A stretch of DNA of 50,722 nt, from the NCBI RefSeq assembly GCF_946415235.1, contig NZ_CAMKRR010000013.1, positions 1 through 50,722 of the forward strand, in the 5' to 3' direction. The translations under genes were made by a program, and so were the position numbers. The notes below the pieces were generated by a model that was given only the letters and a program-made list of their open reading frames with translations, was not told the DNA's origin and searched no databases. Positions 23,536 through 31,340 of the stretch are shown here, piece after piece. The first letter of the stretch is position 1; every line of letters starts with the position of its first letter. The stretch is from an uncultured Ruminococcus sp. Lineage in GTDB: Bacteria > Bacillota > Clostridia > Oscillospirales > Ruminococcaceae.

Positions 23536-25683
23536 ATGAACAGAAAAATACAGAAGCTTATCTCACTGGCGGCTGCGGGAGTGCTTGCGGCTGCACAGGC
23601 AGGCTCGTCAGCGCTTTTCACTTCCGTGGCAGCTGACGGAGGTACTGCTACAAAGTTCCCGTATACTATCGAAGGCGAGGATATGGAGGACGCTGAGCTG
23701 TGGGAAAAGATATATCAGACAGAGCTCCCCGGATATTCGGGAAAGGGCTTCTTCTATCTTACGGCAAAGCCTGCTTCCTTTGAGGTGACAGTTCCCGAGG
23801 ACGGTATGTACTCCATAACCGTTCACGGAGCACAGATACTCAATGAGGAGGGCAGACAGCAGGCTGTTAAGATCAACGGCGTAAAGTATACCACTCAGGC
23901 TGCTTATTCCGACAAGTGGGTGGACTATGATTTCGGCATGGTACGCATGAACAAGGGCGTCAACAAGATAGAGTTCATATGCGAATACGGATATATGGCC
24001 ATAGATACGGTAACAATATCAAACGCCGAGTTCCCGGACCTCTCAAAGGCAAGCGGCACGACCTGCGACCCTGATGCAACTCCCGAGACAAAGGCTCTTA
24101 TGGCATATCTCAAGAGCGTTTACGGAAAGCATATCCTCTCGGGACAGCAGGAGATATACGGCGGCGGTCATGAGGTTGCAACTACTATCCGCTTTGACGC
24201 GGAAAAGAAAAAGTGTGTCGACCAGGACGGAAAGGAATACACATTCGATGAAGCCGATATCTCAACAGCTGACGACGGTTCGAAGTTCGTGTGGAAGTGC
24301 TTTGATGAGGAAGGTCAGCAGTACAACTATCAGTCGCAGAACCGCAACTATACCCTTAACGATTACAACTATGAGGTAAGATATATCAGGGAGCTCACAG
24401 GCGAAGAGCCTGCTATCCGAGGCTTTGACTTCGGAAGCTACTGCCCCTGCTATGCATGGGACGACGGTGTTGCAAAGCGCATGATTGACTGGGCAAAGAA
24501 CAAGAACGGCATATGTACTGCTTCATGGCACGTAAATGTACCTGTAACAAAGGCTGATTATACCCTCGGGGAGCCTCTCGACTTCGGAAGGACAACGTAC
24601 AAGCCCAATACCGATTTCGTTACTGCAAACTGCATGGTAGAGGGTACTATGGAGTATGATTACTTCCAGCTCTGTATGAAAAATCTTGCGGCTGAGCTGA
24701 AAAAGCTTCAGGACGCAGGCGTTCCCGTTATATTCAGACCGTTCCACGAGGCTGAGGGTAACCCCAGCAATACTCAGGACCCCATTGACGGCTCGGGAGC
24801 ATGGTTCTGGTGGTCGAAGGAGGGAGCTGTTGTATACAACAAGCTCTGGACCTTCTTACAGGATACTCTCAGGGATGAGTACGGACTTCACAACCTTATC
24901 TATGAGCAGAACCTGTACGCATGGTCTGACAATTCCGCCAAGTGGTACTCAGGCGACGACAAGGTGGATATCGTCGGCTATGACAAATACAACTGTCAGT
25001 ACAACCGTCACGACGGCAAGCAGGCCGGTACTCCCAATGAGGACGCGGAGGCTGGTCTGTTCTATACCCTCAATAAATTCGTAAAGGGAAATAAAATGGT
25101 CTCAATGCCCGAGAACGACACGGTCCCGAGCCTTAAGAATATGACTGTTGAACACGCTTACTGGCTCTATTTCTGTCCGTGGTACGACTCGGAGCAGGAG
25201 CACTTCCTCTGCGGTGAGCAGTATCAGGACCCAAAGACGCTTACTGAGCTCTATCAGAGCGATTTCTGCATAACCCTTTCGGAGCTTCCGAAGGACCTTT
25301 ACAAGGGCGGAAGCAGTGAGCAGCCGAAAACCACAGCTTCGACAACTTCAAAAACAACAACAACCACTACTTCAACTACAACTGCAACAGTCACTTCGAC
25401 TGCGGCTTCTTCATCAACAGCTCCTACTCCAGCAGATGTGAAATACGGCGACGCCAACTGCGACGGCGAGATAGATATGTCCGACGCTGTGCTCATTATG
25501 CAGAGCCTTGCAAATCCCAACAAGTACGGCATAAACGGAAGCGACAGCAAACATATCACCGAAAAAGGCGAGAGAAATGCGGACGTGGATATAACAGCCA
25601 AGGGCGTTACCTCAAACGACGCGCTGCGTATACAGGAGTTCCTCCTCGGAAAGCTTTCTTCTCTTGACCCCTATGAGAAATAA
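23536..25683 (+). CDS. Cellulosomal GH26 beta-mannanase with CBM35-like module and dockerin
   Basis: 715 residues. Signal peptide (1-34). Residues 40-165 look like a CBM35/CBM6-type beta-sandwich (YTIEGEDMEDAELW, TVPEDGMYSITVHG, VNKIEFICEYGYMAIDTVTI). Residues 180-590 are GH26: HILSGQQE, FDFGSYCPCYAWDDGV, VIFRPFHEAEGN with acid/base E405, and MPEND with probable nucleophile E526. A Thr/Ser linker (595-625) precedes the dockerin [20 protein letters not shown] with second loop [18 protein letters not shown]. Likely cleaves beta-mannan in plant wall within the cellulosome. GGAGG ribosome site; second gene of the PL1 operon. Confidence 0.93.
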   Translation: MNRKIQKLISLAAAGVLAAAQAGSSALFTSVAADGGTATKFPYTIEGEDMEDAELWEKIYQTELPGYSGKGFFYLTAKPASFEVTVPEDGMYSITVHGAQILNEEGRQQAVKINGVKYTTQAAYSDKWVDYDFGMVRMNKGVNKIEFICEYGYMAIDTVTISNAEFPDLSKASGTTCDPDATPETKALMAYLKSVYGKHILSGQQEIYGGGHEVATTIRFDAEKKKCVDQDGKEYTFDEADISTADDGSKFVWKCFDEEGQQYNYQSQNRNYTLNDYNYEVRYIRELTGEEPAIRGFDFGSYCPCYAWDDGVAKRMIDWAKNKNGICTASWHVNVPVTKADYTLGEPLDFGRTTYKPNTDFVTANCMVEGTMEYDYFQLCMKNLAAELKKLQDAGVPVIFRPFHEAEGNPSNTQDPIDGSGAWFWWSKEGAVVYNKLWTFLQDTLRDEYGLHNLIYEQNLYAWSDNSAKWYSGDDKVDIVGYDKYNCQYNRHDGKQAGTPNEDAEAGLFYTLNKFVKGNKMVSMPENDTVPSLKNMTVEHAYWLYFCPWYDSEQEHFLCGEQYQDPKTLTELYQSDFCITLSELPKDLYKGGSSEQPKTTASTTSKTTTTTTSTTTATVTSTAASSSTAPTPADVKYGDANCDGEIDMSDAVLIMQSLANPNKYGINGSDSKHITEKGERNADVDITAKGVTSNDALRIQEFLLGKLSSLDPYEK

Positions 25684-25689
25684 GATCAG

Positions 25690-25726
25690 AGCCATAAAGG
25701 AGCTTAGGCTTCTTTATGGCTTTTTT
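25690..25726 (+). terminator. Terminator of the PL1-GH26 operon
   Basis: Perfect ten-base stem AGCCATAAAG (25690-25699) with CTTTATGGCT (25712-25721), then a T-run. Confidence 0.9.
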
Positions 25727-25776
25727 ACGCCTGTTTAACATTTTATGCCAAAATCATACTTTTTTACCAAAAATAC

Positions 25777-25805
25777 TTGAAATCCAACAGCAAATATGAT
25801 ATAAT
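25777..25805 (+). promoter_or_regulatory. Promoter of the sensor-GGDEF gene
   Basis: TTGAAA (25777-25782), 17-nt spacer, TATAAT (25800-25805). Confidence 0.8.
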
Positions 25806-25883
25806 AAATGCAAATACATTAAAAGATAGGATAGATATATCTGACAATAATTTCTTTTTTCATCATACAAAAGGGGTGTATTA

Positions 25884-27851
25884 ATGGAGAAAATAATCGA
25901 AATCGCAGTCATTGTTGCAGGAATCGACGAAGAATATCAGAACAGCGTCTTTGAAGGCATTATAAGCTGTGCAAAGGAGCATGATGCCAATATCTCATGC
26001 TTCAGCGCCTTTGGCGGTGTCCTCGCAAACAGCAATTACGATGTGGGAGAGTACAATATCTTCTCTCTCATCAATTTTGAAAAATTTGACGGAGTGATAC
26101 TCCTCAGCAATACCATAAGCGATCCCATAGAGAAAGAAAAGATCGTTAACCGCGTTAAAAAATCGGGGCTCCCTGTAAGTATCCTCGACTGCGGAGACTA
26201 TCATGAGTTCTACAATATATCCATCGACAACTATACAGCCATGAAAGCTCTCGTGAGCCATGTTATCGAGGTCCACGGTGCGAAAATAATAAACTATATC
26301 GCTGGACCTGTGTCAAATCCCGAGGCTTCCGAACGTCAGAGAGCCTTTAAGGATATCATGGAGGAATATTCGATATCAGTTCCCGAGGAGCGCATATACC
26401 ACGGAGATTTCCGTGCTGCCGACGGCAAAAAGGCGATAGAATTCTTTTTCAGCTCATCCCTTGAGCACCCGCAGGCAATAATATGTGCAAATGATGCAAT
26501 GGCGCTCTCTGCTATTGAGGAACTCACCAATATGGGCTATAAGGTGCCCGAGGACATTATAGTAACGGGCTTTGACAATACCTACAACGCAAAGCATCAC
26601 CGCCCTGCGCTGACTACTGTCTCGCGTCCGCTGGATGATGCGGGATATAAGGCCTGCGAGGTGATAATAAACGCTGTAAACGGAAAAAAGCAGAAGGAAA
26701 CTATTGCTCTTGAGTCCTCTCCCGTATTTACGGAGAGCTGCGGATGCAAAACTGCCGAGAAAATTGATATTGACGAGTACAAGATCTCGACATACAAGAT
26801 GCTCAACAGCTTCAGGAACGATATATCCCTGCTCAACCGCATAACTGCACAGCTTGCGGAAAATGAGACTCCCGATGACAATATCCGTACTGTTGCCAGC
26901 CTTATCCATGAGATACAGTGTGAGCGCTTTGCAATATGCCTGTGCTCCAACTGGGATCAGGTCATAACGGGCAAGGCGTCGAACGGGATACCCGAGATAT
27001 ATCAGATACAGGGCTATACCGAAAAGATGAGCGCTCCGCTCATACTCGTTAACGGAAGAAATAATCCCGTTACAGCCTTTAACAGCAGTGATATGTTCCC
27101 GACACCTGTTTCGGGCGGCGGTAATGTAAGCTATTTCCTGCCTCTGCACTTCCGCGAGCGCTGCCTCGGATACTATATATTCATCAACAGCTCGTTCCCG
27201 CTGAAAAGCCTTCTCTGTCATGCCCTCATGCTTAATATAAGCAACTCTGTGGAGAATATATGCAAGCTGCTTCACCTCAATTCCATGATAAGCGAGCTCG
27301 ACAAGCTCTATACCGTGGATCCGCTCTGCAATATCTTCAACAGAAACGGTTTTATCAGAACAGCGGGTCAGATATATACTTCCTGTCAGAATGCGGGAAG
27401 AAAGGTCCTCATATCCTTTATTGACATGGACGGACTTAAGTATATCAACGACAATTTCGGTCACAAGGAAGGCGATTATGCTCTCCAGCACCTTGCAAGG
27501 ATAATCAAGGACTGCTGCAAGAGCGGCAGGATATGCGCCCGTTTCGGCGGCGACGAGTTCATAATACTCGGCGCAAATGCTACGGATGAGGATGTTCCCG
27601 CACTTGAAAGCACGTTCAATATACAGCTCGAAAGCATAAACCGCATCATACGAAAGCCTTATAAGATATCCGCGAGCATAGGCTCTATAGTTACCGACGC
27701 GACTGCCGATGTAACGCTCTTTAATCTTATAACACAGGCTGACGAGATAATGTACGAAAACAAAAAGCGTAAGAGAACTTCCCGTTATCTGCGTCGGGAT
27801 CAGGAACATGATGATGTGAATTATGAAACACCTTGGAACTGTAAGACTTGA
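25884..27851 (+). CDS. LacI-type sugar-binding domain fused to a GGDEF diguanylate cyclase
   Basis: 655 residues, no signal peptide, no membrane helix. Residues 5-290 are a LacI/GalR effector domain (FDGVILLSNTISDP, AIICANDAMALSAIEELTNM, DIIVTGFDNTYNAKHHRPAL, TTVSRPLDDAGYKACEVII) but without the N-terminal DNA-binding HTH. Residues 300-480 may be a GAF-like region. Residues 490-640 are GGDEF: LDKLYTVDPLCNIFNRNGF, FIDMDGLKYINDNFGH and RFGGDEFI at 553-560, an intact c-di-GMP synthase motif. The inhibitory RxxD site is replaced by KSGR, so product inhibition is probably lost. Inferred job: cytosolic sugar controls c-di-GMP. AAGGGGTG precedes ATG. Confidence 0.9.
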   Translation: MEKIIEIAVIVAGIDEEYQNSVFEGIISCAKEHDANISCFSAFGGVLANSNYDVGEYNIFSLINFEKFDGVILLSNTISDPIEKEKIVNRVKKSGLPVSILDCGDYHEFYNISIDNYTAMKALVSHVIEVHGAKIINYIAGPVSNPEASERQRAFKDIMEEYSISVPEERIYHGDFRAADGKKAIEFFFSSSLEHPQAIICANDAMALSAIEELTNMGYKVPEDIIVTGFDNTYNAKHHRPALTTVSRPLDDAGYKACEVIINAVNGKKQKETIALESSPVFTESCGCKTAEKIDIDEYKISTYKMLNSFRNDISLLNRITAQLAENETPDDNIRTVASLIHEIQCERFAICLCSNWDQVITGKASNGIPEIYQIQGYTEKMSAPLILVNGRNNPVTAFNSSDMFPTPVSGGGNVSYFLPLHFRERCLGYYIFINSSFPLKSLLCHALMLNISNSVENICKLLHLNSMISELDKLYTVDPLCNIFNRNGFIRTAGQIYTSCQNAGRKVLISFIDMDGLKYINDNFGHKEGDYALQHLARIIKDCCKSGRICARFGGDEFIILGANATDEDVPALESTFNIQLESINRIIRKPYKISASIGSIVTDATADVTLFNLITQADEIMYENKKRKRTSRYLRRDQEHDDVNYETPWNCKT

Positions 27852-28374
27852 AACGAGCAGACTGATACTCAGAAGATTTGAGGAAGCCGATACCGAGGTC
27901 GCGTTCCATGTATGGACCAGCGACCCGAAGGTAACTAAATACCTGCGCCGTGAGCCTCACCGCAGTATATCACAGATGCAGTCCCTCGGGCAGTCATGGC
28001 TCATGAAGTATAACGACCCTCAGTGGTATCACTGGGTAATCGTGCCAAAGGAAGTTGGCTTCCCCATAGGTACCATATCTGCGGCAAATGTTGACAACGA
28101 GACCGATACTGTGGAAGTCGGCTTCTGCTTAGGCTCGGCATACTGGGGGCTCGGCTACATTACCGAGGCTTTTGCCGCAGTCATCGAGTTTTTCTTTGAA
28201 GAAGTCCATGCAGACAGGATAGAAGCAAAATACGCCCCTGAGAACAAAGCCTCGGGGCGCGTAATGGAGAAATGCGGTCTTACGTTCGAGGAAACTCAAA
28301 GGAGCTCAGACCTCATACACTCGGAAGCGGTCGAGGTATGTGTATGCAGTCTCCTCGCAAAAGACTATTTCTGA
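27823..28374 (+). CDS. GNAT acetyltransferase (RimJ/RimL-like)
   Basis: 183 residues. MKHLGTVRLETSRLILRRFE is the RimJ/RimL-type opening; EVGFCLGSAYWGLGYITEAF is the acetyl-CoA loop (G-x-G-x-x-T type) and NKASGRVMEKCGL the final helix. The substrate is unknown: ribosomal protein N-terminus, peptide or antibiotic are all possible. It overlaps the end of the GGDEF gene by 29 bases in another frame, so the two are translationally coupled. The ribosome site is weak (AGGAAC, far upstream), consistent with coupling. Confidence 0.88.
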   Translation: MKHLGTVRLETSRLILRRFEEADTEVAFHVWTSDPKVTKYLRREPHRSISQMQSLGQSWLMKYNDPQWYHWVIVPKEVGFPIGTISAANVDNETDTVEVGFCLGSAYWGLGYITEAFAAVIEFFFEEVHADRIEAKYAPENKASGRVMEKCGLTFEETQRSSDLIHSEAVEVCVCSLLAKDYF

Positions 28375-28402
28375 CGATATATTTTACATCTTTGCGTTAA
28401 TA

Positions 28403-29935
28403 TCACAGCAGGGGAGCAAATATATTAAGTATTGCCCCTGCTATTTTTTTGGCTACAGACCTTTGCGAGCATTCCTCTGCGGTTATGAGGTGGGAAGCCT
28501 TTATCGTCGTTTCAAAGTCGGCAGCTATTTCCTTTATCACGGGAATATCGTAGAGAACAGAGCCGCATTCAAAATGCAGGTAAAAGCTGCGGTAATCAAA
28601 GTTTATTGTCCCCACTACAGCTGTCAGACCGTCGGCAACACAGGTCTTGGCATGGATAAATCCCGGGGTATATTCGTATATCCTTACTCCCATTGCCGTA
28701 AGTCTTTCGTAGTTGTTCCATGCTATCATATGGACATACCATTTATCGGGGATATGGGGAGTTATTATCCTTACATCAACGCCTTTTTTTGCGGCAAATC
28801 CAAGAGCATTGGTCATTTCCTCGTCAAGTATGAGATAAGGGGTGGTTATGCATACATAATTCCTTGCATTGCTGATAAGCTCAAGGTATACCCGCTTTCC
28901 CACAGGCTCTTCATCAAGAGGTGAATCCGAGAAGGGCTGTATAAAGCCGCCATAACGGTTTATATCAGCGTTTGCGGAGAGCGGCGGAGAGAATTTGCGG
29001 ATATCATCGCTTTCCGCCTTTTCCCACAGCTGCAAAAACATTACAGTGTAGTTCCAGACAGCCTTTCCGCGGACCATTATGGCTGTATCCTTCCAGTGGC
29101 CGAAGCGCTCTATGCGGTTGATATACTCGTCTGCAATGTTAGTTCCGCCGTTGAATGCCGTATGACCGTCTATGACAACTATCTTGCGGTGGTCGCGGTT
29201 GTTCTGTACCGAGGATATCATGGGGCGGAAGGGATTGAATACCTTGCATTTCACACCGTTTTCCGCAAGCCTGCGGAAGGGCTTTACGGAATTGAGCATC
29301 CCCGTGCCTATGCCGTCATACATGAGCCTTACGTCAACGCCCTGCTTTGCCTTGCGGATAAGCAGCTCTGACATCGTATCGAACATATAGCCCTTGGTGA
29401 TTATAAAGAATTCGAGGAATATAAAATGCTCGGCTTTTTCAAGCTCTGCAATAAGCCGCTCAAACTGCATTTCTCCCAGCGGGAAATACTGCGTATCGGT
29501 ATTGCGGTATACGGGGTACAGTCCGTAATCTGATATATAACGCGCTAAATTGAGAGAATCAGGACAGTAATGAGAAAGCTCGTCCATTACGGCTTTATCC
29601 TGCACGAGCAGCTCCTTTGACTGCTTCTGATTACGCATATCCAATGATTTCGGGAATTGCTGCGAAAGCTTGAGATACAGATAGGAAACTCCTCCGAAAA
29701 GCGGGAAGATGCTTATTGCCACTATCCATGCCATTCTGTAGGATATAGGCTCGTTTTTGTTTGTGATGTATACAAGGAGCACGATATCGAGTACTATCAG
29801 CAGGAAATACACCAGAACAAAGCGCTCGCCAAGACTTGTCACCATAAACATCAGGAAGAATATCTGCAAAAGCAGAAGTATAACAAAAGCCGCATTTGTA
29901 CTGAGCAGGCTGCTAAGCAGTTTTTTCAGCTTCAT
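28403..29935 (-). CDS. cls: Cardiolipin synthase
   Basis: 510 residues. Condenses two phosphatidylglycerols to cardiolipin at the membrane. Two N-terminal membrane helices (FVILLLLQIFFLMFMVTSL and LLIVLDIVLLVYI, plus a third near 70-90). Two phospholipase D motifs: HRKIVVIDGHTAFNGGTN (HxKxxxxD) and HAKTCVADGLTAVVGTINFD. Middle motif ITTPYLILDEEM is typical of the family. GGAGGTGAG precedes the ATG. The 3' end is overlapped by the shared terminator. Confidence 0.93.
   Translation of the reverse strand: MKLKKLLSSLLSTNAAFVILLLLQIFFLMFMVTSLGERFVLVYFLLIVLDIVLLVYITNKNEPISYRMAWIVAISIFPLFGGVSYLYLKLSQQFPKSLDMRNQKQSKELLVQDKAVMDELSHYCPDSLNLARYISDYGLYPVYRNTDTQYFPLGEMQFERLIAELEKAEHFIFLEFFIITKGYMFDTMSELLIRKAKQGVDVRLMYDGIGTGMLNSVKPFRRLAENGVKCKVFNPFRPMISSVQNNRDHRKIVVIDGHTAFNGGTNIADEYINRIERFGHWKDTAIMVRGKAVWNYTVMFLQLWEKAESDDIRKFSPPLSANADINRYGGFIQPFSDSPLDEEPVGKRVYLELISNARNYVCITTPYLILDEEMTNALGFAAKKGVDVRIITPHIPDKWYVHMIAWNNYERLTAMGVRIYEYTPGFIHAKTCVADGLTAVVGTINFDYRSFYLHFECGSVLYDIPVIKEIAADFETTIKASHLITAEECSQRSVAKKIAGAILNIFAPLL
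28407..28449 (+). terminator. Terminator shared by GNAT and cardiolipin synthase genes
   Basis: AGCAGGGG (28407-28414) with CCCCTGCT (28435-28442), then A and seven T on the plus strand. It lies over the last codons of the convergent minus-strand gene. Confidence 0.8.
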
Positions 29936-30009
29936 AGCTCACCTCCGACGATAATATTTTTCATAATGATATTATTATACCACATTTTTTTAATGAAAGG
30001 AAGATTATT

Positions 30010-30456
30010 TTGAACAAAATCCGACCATATGAAAGAAAAGTTTTTTACTACGAAACTGACAAAATGGGGATAGTTCACCATTCAAACTACATCCGCATAT
30101 TCGAGGAAGCACGTGTTCACTATCTCGGTGAAGCGGGGATGCCTTTCCCTGAAATAGAGGCTCTGGGCATAGTGATGCCCGTTCTGTCCGTGGAAGCTGT
30201 ATACAAGCGCCCCCTCAGATTTGACGAGCCTTTTGCAGTATATCTGAAGATAGACAATTTCAACGGTGCTTCGCTCCATGTTTCGTACAGGATAATAAGC
30301 CGCGAAACGGGTCTTGTATGTACAGAGGGAAGCTCTTCGCACTGTTTTACGGATAATGATCTTAAGGTCATCCGCACAAAAAACAAATACCCCGAGGTCT
30401 ACGACGTGTTCGCAAAATACAGCGGACTTGACTTCGAGGAAATTTTTGAAGGCTGA
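30010..30456 (+). CDS. Acyl-CoA thioesterase (4HBT, YbgC/FadM-like)
   Basis: 148 residues. Hot-dog fold: YYETDKMGIVHHSNYIRIFE carries the catalytic Asp and YxTDxxGxVxHxxY pattern of the 4-hydroxybenzoyl-CoA thioesterase family; ISRETGLVCTEGSSSHCFTD is the later strand. The start is a TTG at 30010, preceded by AAGGAAG; the first in-frame ATG would cut into the catalytic motif, so TTG is required. Substrate is probably a fatty or aromatic acyl-CoA. It is divergent from cls. Confidence 0.88.
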   Translation: MNKIRPYERKVFYYETDKMGIVHHSNYIRIFEEARVHYLGEAGMPFPEIEALGIVMPVLSVEAVYKRPLRFDEPFAVYLKIDNFNGASLHVSYRIISRETGLVCTEGSSSHCFTDNDLKVIRTKNKYPEVYDVFAKYSGLDFEEIFEG

Positions 30457-30509
30457 GGCAGGAGATATAATAAAAGGCATACTATTATAATGCATTTATA
30501 ATAATGATC

Positions 30510-30548
30510 GGGGGAGACTCTTTTCTGAAGGGGCTCCCTTGTCTTTTT
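30510..30548 (+). terminator. Terminator after the thioesterase gene
   Basis: GGGAG (30512-30516) with CTCCC (30534-30538), long loop, then TTGTCTTTTT. Weak stem. Confidence 0.5.
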
Positions 30549-30642
30549 CAGCAGTCATATCAGCTGTTGCGTTTGGTTAATCGCAGTTGATGCAGATCTG
30601 TCGGTAAGCTAAGAGTAATTCTTAATATAATACTGAAATTGT

Positions 30643-30658
30643 GTTAGTTTATACTCAC
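30643..30658 (+). promoter_or_regulatory. Candidate iron-regulon operator, copy 1
   Basis: GTTAGT-TTAT-ACTCAC: one mismatch to the palindrome GTTAGT-N4-ACTAAC. About 46 bases upstream of the feo -35. Confidence 0.5.
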
Positions 30659-30703
30659 ATTTTGTTATTGTATACAAACTTTTTCTGCCAACTTTTCAAA
30701 TCG

Positions 30704-30732
30704 TTGACAAATCAAAGCTGAGGTGATATTAT
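30704..30732 (+). promoter_or_regulatory. Promoter of the feo operon
   Basis: TTGACA (30704-30709), 17-nt spacer, TATTAT (30727-30732). Start expected near 30739, inside operator copy 2. Confidence 0.85.
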
Positions 30733-30738
30733 TTATAC

Positions 30739-30754
30739 GTTATAAAGCACTAAC
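30739..30754 (+). promoter_or_regulatory. Candidate iron-regulon operator, copy 2
   Basis: GTTATA-AAGC-ACTAAC: right half exact, left half two mismatches. Its place directly after the -10 is classic for a repressor site. Confidence 0.55.
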
Positions 30755-30816
30755 ATAATAAGCAGAATGTCACACCACTGTATCATGATAAAATAATTGG
30801 ATCGGAAGGATGAGAA

Positions 30817-31029
30817 ATGATGCCGCTTAGTTTAGCAGAGCCCGAAAAGGAGCTGACTATCAAGAAGCTGGGAGGAACTCCCGAGATACGTCAGCATCTT
30901 GAAAATCTCGGATTTACTGTCGGCGGAACAGTCAAGCTCATAAATGTGCTTGGAGAGAACGTCATTGTCAAAGTCAAGGAGTCACGTATCGCTATCGGTG
31001 CGGACATGGCTCGGAGAATAATGGTCTGA
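30817..31029 (+). CDS. feoA: FeoA family protein (first copy)
   Basis: 70 residues. SH3-like FeoA: LTIKKLGGTPEIRQHLENLG, FTVGGTVKLINVLGENVIVK, ESRIAIGADMARRIMV. Cytosolic partner of the FeoB Fe(II) transporter. ATG follows GGAAGGATG; a second ATG sits three bases on. First gene behind the feo promoter, 14 bases before the second copy. Confidence 0.93.
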   Translation: MMPLSLAEPEKELTIKKLGGTPEIRQHLENLGFTVGGTVKLINVLGENVIVKVKESRIAIGADMARRIMV

Positions 31030-31043
31030 TAGGGGTGATGATA

Positions 31044-31265
31044 ATGAAAACGCTTAGAGAAACAGCTGTAGGTTCTACTGCAAGGGTGAAGAAGCTCCAC
31101 GGAGAGGGTGCAATAAAACGCCGCATAATGGACATGGGACTTACAAAGGGTACGGAGGTATTCGTCCGCAAGGTAGCTCCTCTCGGTGACCCCATAGAGA
31201 TAAAGGTCCGCGGCTACGAGCTTTCACTGCGTAAGGCAGACGCTGAGCTTATCGAGGTCGAATGA
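31044..31265 (+). CDS. feoA: FeoA family protein (second copy)
   Basis: 73 residues. LRETAVGSTARVKKLHGEGA, IKRRIMDMGLTKGTEVFVRK, DPIEIKVRGYELSLRKADAE is the standard FeoA pattern and is closer to the classical FeoA than the first copy. ATG 31044 is chosen because AGGGGTGA lies seven bases before it. Tandem FeoA genes upstream of FeoB are common in clostridia; the two may form a heteromeric adaptor. Confidence 0.95.
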   Translation: MKTLRETAVGSTARVKKLHGEGAIKRRIMDMGLTKGTEVFVRKVAPLGDPIEIKVRGYELSLRKADAELIEVE

Positions 31266-31272
31266 TAAGGCA

Positions 31273-31299
31273 AAAGGACTTTTTCAGTCCTTATGTTTT
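31273..31299 (+). terminator. Hairpin between feoA and feoB
   Basis: AAGGACT with AGTCCTT around TTTTTC, then ATGTTTTG. Terminator-like, placed just upstream of operator copy 3, so feoB may have partly separate control. Confidence 0.55.
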
Positions 31300-31307
31300 G
31301 ATATTGT

Positions 31308-31323
31308 GTTAGTTTTTAATAAC
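31308..31323 (+). promoter_or_regulatory. Candidate iron-regulon operator, copy 3
   Basis: GTTAGT-TTTT-AATAAC: one mismatch to the palindrome. Lies 17 bases before feoB. Confidence 0.5.
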
Positions 31324-31340
31324 TTGAAAGGAAGATATAA

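Larger units (their letters stand above)
30457..30816 (+). other. Gene-free region with the feo control elements
   Basis: From left: an AT-rich inverted repeat ATTATAA-N5-TTATAAT (30484-30502), a modest terminator (30510-30548), a first GTTAGT-N4 palindrome (30643), the feo promoter (30704-30732) and a second palindrome over the start point (30739). No coding sequence. Confidence 0.65.

Noticed and set aside
26454..27809. A 451-codon open frame on the minus strand
   Set aside because: It is antisense to the LacI-GGDEF gene, whose domains are unmistakable; long antisense frames are common in this codon usage.
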